Shown here: one piece after another, positions 1 through 7,283 of the stretch
Layout: every line of letters begins with the position of its first letter
Numbering within the stretch: position 1 is the stretch's first letter
From: Chlamydiota bacterium
GTDB taxonomy: Bacteria > Chlamydiota > Chlamydiia > Chlamydiales > Waddliaceae
Assembly: GCA_011065005.1 (NCBI GenBank)
Contig: JAAKFP010000117.1
Coordinates: forward strand, 1-7,518
Length of the DNA: 7,518 nt
Reading direction: 5' to 3'
The notes under the pieces: model-generated
The model's input: the letters and a program-made list of their open reading frames with translations, nothing else
Told to the model about the DNA's origin: nothing
The model's database searches: none
Position numbers and translations under genes: made by a program

Positions 1-119
1 CGCCTAATAATTCACCCTTCTTTATTCTCAAAGTTTAGAAAAGGAAGAGGATATCAATATTAATTTTTGTCGAGAAAAACTTATGTAGAACTGCAAGGAC
101 AAGTCCCCGTACTCCCAAA

Positions 120-139
120 CTCTCCGTGTTCTCTGTGGT
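120..139. repeat. Possible remnant of a widespread dispersed repeat string
   Basis: The stretch reads CTCTCCGTGTTCTCTGTGGT. From memory, strings of this CTCCGTGTTCTCTGTGG kind recur in intergenic DNA of many environmental bacteria, often beside GxxExxY-family genes, but no such gene is seen here. The rest of 1-176 shows no convincing gene, only a 47-codon minus-strand open frame without a ribosome binding site. The assignment rests on recall of a sequence pattern and is weak. Confidence 0.2.
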
Positions 140-176
140 AGAGTATTCGTCTCCAGTGGTTTATGCGCCATTTTCT

Positions 177-205
177 TTGCTAGAAATACCTTGTTTTAGT
201 ATTAT
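177..205 (+). promoter_or_regulatory. Sigma70-type promoter for the small membrane protein gene
   Basis: A -35 box TTGCTA (177-182, 4 of 6 matches to TTGACA) and a -10 box TATTAT (200-205, 5 of 6 matches to TATAAT) are separated by exactly 17 bases. The predicted transcript starts near 211-213 and leaves a leader of about 53 bases before the ATG at 265. This also argues against the upstream in-frame GTG at 208, which would lie at or before the transcript's 5' end. Confidence 0.5.
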
Positions 206-252
206 CTGTGTGTCTCAAGAATGAAGACAACGGCAGCGTAAAATTATCAAAA

Positions 253-257
253 AGGAG
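253..257 (+). promoter_or_regulatory. Shine-Dalgarno site fixing the ATG at 265
   Basis: AGGAG at 253-257, within AAAGGAGAA, lies 7 bases before ATG 265. No comparable site precedes the in-frame GTG at 208, so 265 is chosen as the start. Confidence 0.65.
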
Positions 258-264
258 AACAACC

Positions 265-654
265 ATGACTGCAAACGTAACAGAAGGGGCGGGAGGAAGT
301 GAACTCCGGAGGAGGGGGGCTGCCTCTGCGAATGATACTTCCTCAGAAACAAGGGTAGAAGAGGGAGAACCCGGTTCAAGGGTAGATCCTTCTGCTTCTG
401 AAAGGAGACCTCCGGGATCGAGCTTTTCAATTTTTAGAGGGCGCACATATAGCAGAATGCCACCCGACCTAAAAAAAGAAGCCGTTATATGGTCGATGTT
501 TGTTTTTTTTATGGGTTTGGCTGTGCTGGGCAGCAATTTAGAGCGTTCTGAAGACAGTGCTGTGCAGCGGAGGGGATTTCGTTTGCTGTACTTCGGAATT
601 GGATGTGCGGCAGGCCTCTTGATGCACAATTTCCTTGATCGCCTATTCCGGTAG
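265..654 (+). CDS. Small two-helix membrane protein of unknown function
   Basis: A 129-residue protein I do not recognise. Residues 1-70 are hydrophilic and rich in Arg, Ser, Glu, Gly and Pro, probably disordered. Two hydrophobic segments follow, about 73-91 (AVIWSMFVFFMGLAVLGS) and 105-123 (FRLLYFGIGCAAGLLMHNF). They are joined by a charged 13-residue loop and followed by a short tail ending DRLFR. There is no signal peptide and no known catalytic motif. The start is set by AGGAG 7 bases upstream and by a promoter at 177-205; an in-frame GTG at 208 would extend it by 19 residues. The gene is convergent with the metal pump operon, with only 20 bases between the two stop codons, so a functional link is not implied. 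The first half looks richer in G and C than its surroundings. The bilobed hydrophobic pair resembles chlamydial inclusion membrane (Inc) proteins, but that is inference. The overlapping minus-strand frame lacks such signals. Confidence 0.65.
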   Translation: MTANVTEGAGGSELRRRGAASANDTSSETRVEEGEPGSRVDPSASERRPPGSSFSIFRGRTYSRMPPDLKKEAVIWSMFVFFMGLAVLGSNLERSEDSAVQRRGFRLLYFGIGCAAGLLMHNFLDRLFR

Positions 655-674
655 ATGAGAGTAAACCTGAAAGC

Positions 675-3600
675 CTATTCTCGACTTTGCCCTATTTTTC
701 TAAGGCGGTATTCTTCCTTAGCACAATAGAGAACGGGAACGATGAAAATTGTGATGAGGACGATCACCATACCTCCAAACGAAGGGATAGCCATCGGCAC
801 CATGATGTCGGCGCCTCGTCCAGTGGCCGTAAGAACGGGGAGTAAAGCAAGCAATGTTGTCGCGGAAGTCATCAGGGCGGGGCGAATTCGTCGCGTGGAT
901 GCCTCTATGACGGCTTCCCGCAGTTCTTCAACTCTTTTAAATTCACGCCCCTTTACCCCAAGATCAATCCCGGCGGCTATTAAAACTCCAATGTCTGAGG
1001 CTATTCCAAAAAGGGCAAGAAACCCTACCCAAATTGCAACGCTCAAGTTAATAGGGTGCATCATAAAGAAATCCCGCATATTGACGCCAAAAATAGATAT
1101 ATCCATAAACCACGGTTGGCCATACAACCAGATCATAATAAACCCCCCTGACCATGCTGTAAGGATTCCTGAAAAAACGATCAATGATGTTAAAATAGAG
1201 CCAAATTGGAAATACAATATAACAAAGATGATCAACAATGTAGTGGGAACTACAAGCTTTAACTTCTTTTCCGCACGTATTTGATTTTCAAAATTTCCGG
1301 CAAAGATGTATGAAACATTCTCACCTAAATCCAGTTCTCCGGAAGCAATTTTCTCGTTGATGAGCTTTTGTGCCGCATTAACTACAGACACTTCGGCATA
1401 TTGTGGTTTCTTGTCAAAGGTTAGATATCCTACTAAAAAGCCATCTTCACTTTTGATCACCTGAGGCCCCGGGACATAGACAATGTCTGCCAATTGTTTA
1501 AGGGGAATGTGCGAGCCTAGAGGGCTGGGTACGAGGATGTCATCTAAAACTTCAATCTGGTCGCGAAGTTCACGCAAATATCTGACTCGAACTGGATAGC
1601 GCTCTCTACCTTCAACAGTTGTTGTTATGGTTTTACCACCAATCGCGACTTCAATAACCTGTTGTACATCGGTGACTTTAATGCCATAACGAGCGATCTC
1701 CTCGCGATCAATACGTATCTCAAGATAGGGCTTAGCAATAATCCTATCCGCCGCAACGGTATCTCTTTCAATTTCAGGAAGTTTCTTCAAAATTTGTTCA
1801 ATTGCAATTCCTGCTTTTTCAATTACTTCAAGAGTCGGCCCCTGAATCTTTATTCCCATTGGCGCGCGCATGCCGCTTTGTAGCATCACAATTCTGGCAA
1901 TGATCGGCTGTAACATCGGAGAAGTTGTGCTTCCCGGAATTTCAGATTTTGTCACAATCTGATTCCAAATATCCTCAGGTTTCTGAATCCCTGCCCAATA
2001 GGCTCTTCCCGGGTTTATCTCCGGATCCAATGGCGACCGCCATAAACGAAACGGCATTCCATTGTTATCTTGGATTAATTTATTCTGTTTATCTCTTTTG
2101 AATGATCCACGTACTTTGTAAGGTTTTCCATCCGGAGCTAATACAAGATTTCCTTCTATATTTTTGAGGTAATCAATTTTCAATGGATCATAGGCAAAAT
2201 AAAGAACCCCTTGATCCGGATCGGTAAAAAATGTCGGGTAATATTGTATTACAGTTTCAATCATCGAAAGGGGTGCAGGGTCTAAAGGGCTCTCGACTCT
2301 GCCTAGCTTGCCTACGGCTTCTCGAACCTCAGGAATAGCGGAAATTTGAATATTTTGTTCTGCGAGAACATCGGATACCTCCGTGATTGAAGCGTGAGGC
2401 ATTGTTGTCGGCATAAAAAGAAACGCGCCTTCATCAAGAGGTGGTAAAAACTCTTTGCCTAGACCCGACCAGATGAATATTCCAAAGAGAAGTAGTGCTG
2501 TCGGGATCGATAAAAATGTTTTCTTATACTCAAGAGCATACTTGAGAAGAACAGGAAAAACCCATCGGAAGATTTGGAAAAGTGTTAGAATACCGGCAAG
2601 TATTCCTCCTACGAATAGGAGATTTCTGGTTATTCCTTTTTCAAAACCTAACGGATACCAAAAAATGGAAAGGAGCACTGTTATCAAGATAATAACAACC
2701 CAATTTATTATATTTGCTTTTTTTCTCTTTTTTTCCGGAATAGGCTTTAAAAAATAGTAAGCGATCACAGGCACTATCGTAAAAGCAATAAGTGCTGATG
2801 ATAGAATTGCAAATGTTTTTGTGAATGCAAGAGGTTTAAAAAGTTTTCCTTCTGCAGCTTCCATAGAAAAAACAGGAAGGAATCCTACGATTGTCGTAGC
2901 TATCGCGGTAAAGACCGCTCCGGATACTTCCGTTGTTGCTGTAAATACTGCGCGCAAACGACTTTCTTTCGCTTCTGTAAGTTTTTTTAAAATATTCTCA
3001 CAGATCACAATTCCAGCGTATACCATCGTTCCAATAGCGATAGCAATACCTGAAAGAGAGACGATATTGGCATCCACGCCAAAGAGCTTCATAAAAATAA
3101 AGCTGACTAGAACACCTAGAGGTAAAGTGGCGGAAATAATTATGGAGCTTCCTAAATGTTTTAGCATAAAAAGAATAACAATTACTGTGACAAGAATTTC
3201 TAAAATAAGAGCTTCATTGAGAGTATTCAGAGTTTCGTAAATAAGCTCTGTTCGATCATAAAAAGGAACAACGGTAAGCTGGCTGACCGTGCCGTCAGGC
3301 AATGTTTTCTTTGGGAGGGTTGGAGCGATCAGATTTATTTTTTCTTTTGTACTTTTAATTGCATCTAGGGGATTGTAGCCATATCTGACAACAACAACAC
3401 CACCGGCAACCTCTGCACCATCTTTGTTTAAAACTCCTCGTCGCAACGCAGGTCCAAGGATTACGTTCGCAACATCTTTTATGAATATCGGTGTATCATT
3501 TTCAACTTTGAGTACCGTATTTTCTAAATCTTTTACTTTTTTGATAAATCCAATGCCGCGAATGACATATTCAACTTTATTGATTTCAATCGTACGAGCG

Positions 3601-4340
3601 CCGACATCAAGGTTTGATCCTCTTACCGCGTTAAAGACGTCATGAAGTGAAATGTGATATGCCCTTAGGGCGTCAGGATTGACATCAACTTGATATTCAT
3701 TAACATAGCCGCCGATAGACGACACTTCGCTCACACCTTTTGCCGATAAAAGGGCATATCGTACGATCCAATCTTGCACGGTTCTGATCTCTTGAAGATC
3801 CCACCCTCCAGTAACGTTGCCTTGTTTATCCCGTCCTTCGATGGTGTACCAGAAGATTTGTCCTAGTGACGTTGCGTCAGGTCCTAATGCAGGGATCGTT
3901 CCTACAGGAAGAGTCCCCGAGGGTAAGCTGTTGAGCTTCTCCAGAATCCGGCTTCTCGACCAATAAAAGTCGATATCATCATCAAAAATGATGTATATTG
4001 AAGAAAATCCAAACATGGAAAATGCTCGCAGGGTTTTTACACCGGGGAGCGCTAAGAGGGCAGAGGATAGCGGATAGGTGATTTGATCTTCAACATCCTG
4101 CGGTGATCGTCCCGGCCAGTCTGTGAAAACGATCTGTTGGTTTTCACCAATATCGGGTATGGCATCTACAGGGACAGGATCCCTTGGTAAATCGCCTAAT
4201 TTCCAATCGAATGGAGCTATCATTATTCCCCAAGCGATGAGAGCAAAGAGTAAAAGCCATACTATAAGTCTGTTCTTCAAACAAAAGCTGACGAGTTTAT
4301 CAATAGGCGAGGTTGTAGGATGTTCTTTTTCAGAATTCAT
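675..4340 (-). CDS. cusA: CusA-type heavy-metal RND efflux pump, inner membrane
   Basis: A 1221-residue heavy-metal-efflux RND pump, normally driven by proton import and exporting Cu(I)/Ag(I) through the tripartite complex. TM1 is at about 23-43 and TM2-TM6 lie within 376-531. Periplasmic loops follow TM1 and TM7, and TM8-TM12 lie within about 1030-1205. Met643 (LFMPTT), Met693 (APLSMIETVIQ) and Met819 (IVMLQSGMRAPMGI) align with the E. coli CusA triad Met573/623/672, which supports copper/silver. In TM4 the motif is IGTMVYAGIVICEN: Tyr441 replaces the conserved proton-relay Asp (D405 in E. coli CusA), while Glu448 is kept. TM10 keeps Asp1116 at the E939 position. Two extra hydrophobic segments (about 543-562 and 574-598) and an insert of roughly 77 residues between Met693 and Met819 make it longer than E. 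coli CusA, as in a long CusA subgroup. The ATG directly abuts the adaptor's TAG, and no good Shine-Dalgarno site is seen, so translation is probably coupled. Confidence 0.93.
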   Translation of the reverse strand: MNSEKEHPTTSPIDKLVSFCLKNRLIVWLLLFALIAWGIMIAPFDWKLGDLPRDPVPVDAIPDIGENQQIVFTDWPGRSPQDVEDQITYPLSSALLALPGVKTLRAFSMFGFSSIYIIFDDDIDFYWSRSRILEKLNSLPSGTLPVGTIPALGPDATSLGQIFWYTIEGRDKQGNVTGGWDLQEIRTVQDWIVRYALLSAKGVSEVSSIGGYVNEYQVDVNPDALRAYHISLHDVFNAVRGSNLDVGARTIEINKVEYVIRGIGFIKKVKDLENTVLKVENDTPIFIKDVANVILGPALRRGVLNKDGAEVAGGVVVVRYGYNPLDAIKSTKEKINLIAPTLPKKTLPDGTVSQLTVVPFYDRTELIYETLNTLNEALILEILVTVIVILFMLKHLGSSIIISATLPLGVLVSFIFMKLFGVDANIVSLSGIAIAIGTMVYAGIVICENILKKLTEAKESRLRAVFTATTEVSGAVFTAIATTIVGFLPVFSMEAAEGKLFKPLAFTKTFAILSSALIAFTIVPVIAYYFLKPIPEKKRKKANIINWVVIILITVLLSIFWYPLGFEKGITRNLLFVGGILAGILTLFQIFRWVFPVLLKYALEYKKTFLSIPTALLLFGIFIWSGLGKEFLPPLDEGAFLFMPTTMPHASITEVSDVLAEQNIQISAIPEVREAVGKLGRVESPLDPAPLSMIETVIQYYPTFFTDPDQGVLYFAYDPLKIDYLKNIEGNLVLAPDGKPYKVRGSFKRDKQNKLIQDNNGMPFRLWRSPLDPEINPGRAYWAGIQKPEDIWNQIVTKSEIPGSTTSPMLQPIIARIVMLQSGMRAPMGIKIQGPTLEVIEKAGIAIEQILKKLPEIERDTVAADRIIAKPYLEIRIDREEIARYGIKVTDVQQVIEVAIGGKTITTTVEGRERYPVRVRYLRELRDQIEVLDDILVPSPLGSHIPLKQLADIVYVPGPQVIKSEDGFLVGYLTFDKKPQYAEVSVVNAAQKLINEKIASGELDLGENVSYIFAGNFENQIRAEKKLKLVVPTTLLIIFVILYFQFGSILTSLIVFSGILTAWSGGFIMIWLYGQPWFMDISIFGVNMRDFFMMHPINLSVAIWVGFLALFGIASDIGVLIAAGIDLGVKGREFKRVEELREAVIEASTRRIRPALMTSATTLLALLPVLTATGRGADIMVPMAIPSFGGMVIVLITIFIVPVLYCAKEEYRLRKIGQSRE

Positions 4341-5624
4341 CTAATGGCTACCATGCCCTTTCATCATTTTCACACCACCTTCTGGAGACATCATACTGGG
4401 CTTAGCTTGTATCTGAGCAGCGCTATCAATCTTAAAGTTTCCATTTACGACTACGAGTTCTTCTTCTTCAAGGCCTTTTACTACAATATAATAGTTGCCG
4501 GTTCTCGGGCCAAGAACGATTTCTCTTAATAAATATTCACCCTCGACGTCAGGCTTTTGTATGTATACAATCGTTCTCTTGCCCGTGATTAATGGCGCTG
4601 TGGCAGGGATGATCAGAGGTTTTTTTTTATCTATTGGTTTTTCAACGTACACCTTTTCATCAGCTGTGATATATGATCGAACTGTTGCTGTTACGTACAT
4701 TCCAGGTTTTAGTTTTCCTTCTCTATTATCTACGTCTAATCTAACAGATGCAGTTCGTGTTTTTTCATTTAAGAAGGGGTTAATAAAAGAGGTGGTTCCG
4801 TGAAATACTTTCCCCGGATGAGCTTCTGTAGTAAAGCAGACATCCTGACCAAGCTTCAGCCACATAAGATCACTTTCGTAGGCTTCCATTTGTACCCATA
4901 ATTTATCCAAATTGGCGATGGTGTAGATTTTTGTGCCTTCTTTGACATATTCTCCCTCCAGCGCTTTTTTTTGGATGACAACGCCGCTGTCGGGCGCATA
5001 GACCGTTAACACATCGCTTATCTTGCCCTCAGTCTCTATCTTTTGCACTTGTTGGTCTTCGATTCCCCAAAGACGGAGTTTCGTGCGTGCAGATTTCAGA
5101 TTATCCCAGGACTGATCTTTTGCGAAACTCGTTTTTGTATTTTTCAGCTCCCGATAGGATTGGAGAGATTGCAAAAGTTCTTCTTGAGCTACGATTAACT
5201 CAGGACTATAGTACTCTAGCATGGGGTCCCCAGTCTCAACCTCCATTCCAGTAAAATTAACAAACAGTTTTTCTATTCTTCCAGGGACCCATGCGGTAAT
5301 ATATGTCACGTTCGTTTCGTCATAGTCGATTTTTCCATATAACCTGATTTCAGATTGGACAAATTTACGTATCACGGGCTCAACTACAATCTGAGCAAGT
5401 GTTCGTGCGCGAGGCGACAGTTTGATAGTGTTATCCATTCCGGTCATCATTTCTGTCATCTGATGATGTTGTTCATCCATTTTCCGGTGGGGTACATGAG
5501 GTGTTTCATTTTCTGAAAATATTAAGAAAAAAGCAAAGAAGAGGATAAGGAAAATGATGGATGCACTAATAGCAACAATAACAAGGAGTTGTTTTTTTGA
5601 GGGTTTTTTCATAGAAAATTTCAT
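4341..5624 (-). CDS. cusB: CusB-type periplasmic adaptor (membrane fusion protein)
   Basis: A 427-residue HlyD/RND-type membrane fusion protein linking pump and outer membrane channel in the periplasm. Residues 12-36 form one N-terminal membrane anchor. A Met/His-rich segment follows at 43-63 (HVPHRKMDEQHHQMTEMM), matching the place where E. coli CusB binds Cu/Ag through methionines. The two lipoyl half-motifs are at about 105-135 (AWVPGRIEKLFV) and 203-240 (VYAPDSGVVIQKKALEGEYV), flanking a helical hairpin at 138-195. The beta-barrel is at about 241-318 and the membrane-proximal domain at 325-405. The C-terminus, IQAKPSMMSPEGG then MMKGHGSH, is again Met/His-rich. No CusF domain or CPICGM-type metal-binding motif is present. 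Its ATG overlaps the channel gene's TAA by one base; GGAG lies 10 bases upstream (5635-5638). A second ATG at codon 5 has no such site. Its TAG abuts the pump's ATG. Confidence 0.92.
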   Translation of the reverse strand: MKFSMKKPSKKQLLVIVAISASIIFLILFFAFFLIFSENETPHVPHRKMDEQHHQMTEMMTGMDNTIKLSPRARTLAQIVVEPVIRKFVQSEIRLYGKIDYDETNVTYITAWVPGRIEKLFVNFTGMEVETGDPMLEYYSPELIVAQEELLQSLQSYRELKNTKTSFAKDQSWDNLKSARTKLRLWGIEDQQVQKIETEGKISDVLTVYAPDSGVVIQKKALEGEYVKEGTKIYTIANLDKLWVQMEAYESDLMWLKLGQDVCFTTEAHPGKVFHGTTSFINPFLNEKTRTASVRLDVDNREGKLKPGMYVTATVRSYITADEKVYVEKPIDKKKPLIIPATAPLITGKRTIVYIQKPDVEGEYLLREIVLGPRTGNYYIVVKGLEEEELVVVNGNFKIDSAAQIQAKPSMMSPEGGVKMMKGHGSH

Positions 5625-6907
5625 TATTTACATGCTCCAATTAATTCTTCGTATGCATCAACTGCTTTAGCCTGATCTACCAATGCCCGTTCATATTCCA
5701 GTTGAAAACGCAACAATACTCTTTGACTTTCCAGTACTCGATCAAACTCTGTTTTCCCTGTTTTATACGATGTTGTCAAAATGGAAAGGGCCTGCTCTGC
5801 CTGTGGTAAAAGAGTATCTCGATAAAGAATAATCCGTCGTTCTGCGTCCTGATATTTCTGGATGATGTCTTCATAATCGGCGACGATTTCCTGAGATTTC
5901 TGATTGAGCATTTCACGAGCCGACACCACTTGGCTCTTTGCCGCGTTTTCCCTTGCCTTGTAGGTTGAAAACCAAATAGGTACATTGAGAGAAACCTTTG
6001 CCACTACAGGATCTTTACCATTGTCCGGTGTAGGAGCTATAGCTCTTCCTGTTTCAATCCAGTCAACACCTATGGTCACATCAGGGTAACGATCTTGGTA
6101 AACAAGTTTATAGTTAGCCTTTTCTTTTTCAGCCTGTAAACTCAATAAAATGAGCGTAGGATTTTTCCATTGCAATTCCTCTATTGTTAGGGAGGTCGAT
6201 ATATGTAATGGGTTTGCAAACAAATCGGTAGGTAGAGGCAAGTTTGGCTTTGGAGAAGCGTTGAGAATGGCAAAGATTTTCGCAATGAGGCTATGTTCGT
6301 TTTTCCATAATGCCTCGACATCATCATAAAGTTTGTTGATTTCGATTTGTGCTTGTATAGCATCTGCGGAACTTCCTCCCACTTGAACCTGACGTTGTGC
6401 AACTTTTTCCAGAAGGTCAACAAGGACAATATTCTCCTTACCGATTTGAATTGAACGGTCAAGAAAATAATAACTGTAAAAGGAATCTTTGAGTTTTCGA
6501 ATGAGTTTAGCTGTGAGAACATAGAGTTTTTGCTCAGCAATGAGAGACTTTTTTCGAGCTAATTTTTTGCGGTTTGTTAGTTTGCCGAGCCAGGGAATCG
6601 TTTGATGTATTCCCACGCTATTTTTTTGCGGTCCCACACGAGTTTCTACTTCTTGAATATAATGACCATAGCTGAGCTTGGGATCGGGGAGGGTGTCGGA
6701 CGCTATAGTTTCGTATAAATTTGATTGCCAGTCGTAAAAAGCGGCTTCCAATTCAGAGTTGTTTTCGAGGGCCTGTCTAATATAAGAACTTAAAGATGTT
6801 TGATTTGGAAGAGGTGAACAAATTGCATCAGAATATAGAGGTGTTGAAATGCAACATAAAGTATTAAAAGATAATAGAATAAGAAGTAGTGCTTTTTTAG
6901 ACTTCAC
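5624..6907 (-). CDS. cusC: TolC-family outer membrane channel of the Cus pump
   Basis: A 427-residue outer membrane efflux protein, the exit duct of the tripartite pump. The N-terminus (MKSKK plus a hydrophobic run to about residue 20) is a signal peptide, with likely cleavage near SDA at 26-28. Cys18/Cys19 sit in the hydrophobic core, but TLCC is not a good lipobox, so lipid modification as in E. coli CusC is uncertain. Two tandem outer-membrane-efflux repeats follow, about 38-225 and 245-425. Family motifs seen are HQTIPWLGKL near 101-110 and the helix SYKTGKTEFDRVLESQRVLL near 380-399. The start is GTG, supported by AGAGGA five bases upstream and by the absence of an early in-frame ATG. 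It is the first gene of the operon; its TAA overlaps the adaptor's ATG by one base. The cusC name rests on neighbours; cusC and czcC products are hard to separate by sequence alone. Confidence 0.9.
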   Translation of the reverse strand: MKSKKALLLILLSFNTLCCISTPLYSDAICSPLPNQTSLSSYIRQALENNSELEAAFYDWQSNLYETIASDTLPDPKLSYGHYIQEVETRVGPQKNSVGIHQTIPWLGKLTNRKKLARKKSLIAEQKLYVLTAKLIRKLKDSFYSYYFLDRSIQIGKENIVLVDLLEKVAQRQVQVGGSSADAIQAQIEINKLYDDVEALWKNEHSLIAKIFAILNASPKPNLPLPTDLFANPLHISTSLTIEELQWKNPTLILLSLQAEKEKANYKLVYQDRYPDVTIGVDWIETGRAIAPTPDNGKDPVVAKVSLNVPIWFSTYKARENAAKSQVVSAREMLNQKSQEIVADYEDIIQKYQDAERRIILYRDTLLPQAEQALSILTTSYKTGKTEFDRVLESQRVLLRFQLEYERALVDQAKAVDAYEELIGACK

Positions 6908-6911
6908 CTAA

Positions 6912-6917
6912 TCCTCT
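6912..6917 (-). promoter_or_regulatory. Shine-Dalgarno site fixing the GTG start of the channel gene
   Basis: On the minus strand AGAGGA is followed by TTAG and then GTG (6907-6905); the GAGG core is 5 bases from the start codon. The next in-frame ATG lies far inside the protein, beyond the signal peptide, so GTG is the start. Confidence 0.6.
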
Positions 6918-7001
6918 TGTTCATCGCATCAATGTTATCTGCTTTATGACATCTGAATAACCAGAAATAGGCAACACTCAGCATGCCTTATGGAATATTT
7001 T

Positions 7002-7013
7002 ACATGCACATGT
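7002..7013. promoter_or_regulatory. Operator-like dyad upstream of the cus operon
   Basis: ACATG-CA-CATGT is a perfect 5-2-5 inverted repeat about 95 bases upstream of the channel start. A second inverted repeat overlaps it (TGCAC 7005-7009 and GTGCA 7015-7019). A possible -10 box, TAAAAT on the minus strand (7002-6997), abuts it, but no acceptable -35 box lies 16-18 bases further upstream. An operator role is inferred only from symmetry and position; it does not match the CopY box TACANNTGTA. Confidence 0.25.
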
Positions 7014-7116
7014 CGTGCACCTATGTTCTTATCGCAAATACTCCGATTAAAGTTCTATATTTTTTTTGAACTGCCTAGAATTGCATCAGCTCCTTTGATT
7101 GACCAATGCATCCCCG

Positions 7117-7132
7117 AATGTTCCTGAACATT
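7117..7132. promoter_or_regulatory. 16-base operator-like dyad
   Basis: AATGTTCCTGAACATT is a perfect 7-2-7 inverted repeat lying about 210 bases upstream of the channel start and 7 bases from the large palindrome at 7140-7183. Its size and symmetry suit a dimeric repressor or activator site. The spacing and orientation (GTTC-N2-GAAC) do not fit the LexA box of Gram-positive bacteria (GAAC-N4-GTTC). No regulator gene is present in the window to pair with it. Confidence 0.3.
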
Positions 7133-7139
7133 TTCATTA

Positions 7140-7183
7140 AACACGGATTTTCACGGTGCAATTCCACCGTGAAAATCCGTGTT
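7140..7183. repeat. Perfect 19-bp-stem palindrome
   Basis: The left arm 7140-7158 (AACACGGATTTTCACGGTG) and right arm 7165-7183 are exact reverse complements around a 6-base loop, CAATTC. Neither side is followed directly by a T-tract: the plus side reads AAAAAGATTTG, with T7 only about 15 bases on, and the minus side reads TAATGAAAATG. It is therefore not a classical Rho-independent terminator. The arm contains CCGTGAAAATCCGTGTT, a string I recall as common in dispersed intergenic repeats of environmental bacteria. The inverted repeat is certain; what it does is not known. Confidence 0.7.
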
Positions 7184-7246
7184 AAAAAGATTTGATAGTT
7201 TTTTTAATGCTTGATAACAAACATTTTGCAAATTTTTGATTTTCCA

Positions 7247-7277
7247 GCACCTTCTTCGATGGTGCAATTATTTTTTT
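7247..7277 (+). terminator. Terminator-like hairpin with T-tract, plus strand
   Basis: GCACC (7247-7251) pairs with GGTGC (7261-7265). The inner TC/GA pair closes a TTC loop with one T-T mismatch. AATTA and seven Ts (7271-7277) follow. The form fits a weak intrinsic terminator reading rightward, but no plus-strand gene is seen just upstream, so it may only be part of the palindrome cluster in this intergenic region. Confidence 0.3.
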
Positions 7278-7283
7278 ACCTTA

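Noticed and set aside
28..171. 47-codon minus-strand open frame in the left intergenic stretch
   Set aside because: It has no Shine-Dalgarno site, is very short, and overlaps the repeat-like string at 120-139.
180..629. 149-residue minus-strand frame opposite the small membrane protein gene
   Set aside because: It has no evident ribosome binding site or promoter and its composition looks like an antisense shadow; the plus frame has both signals and sensible membrane helices.
700..721. CTAAGG/CCTTAG inverted repeat near the convergent gene ends, as a terminator
   Set aside because: The stem is only 6 bp with a 10-base loop, has no T-tract on either strand after it, and lies inside the pump's coding end.
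742..4344. Several plus-strand open frames across the pump gene
   Set aside because: They lie antisense to a full-length, motif-rich RND pump and show no independent signals.
6850..6856. Lipoprotein signal (lipobox) at Cys18/Cys19 of the outer membrane channel
   Set aside because: TLCC lacks the small residue expected before the cysteine; a signal peptidase I site at SDA is at least as likely.
6997..7037. Operon promoter using TTGCGA (7037-7032) and TAAAAT (7002-6997) on the minus strand
   Set aside because: The spacing is 29 bases, far from the usual 16-18, and no better -35 box fits.
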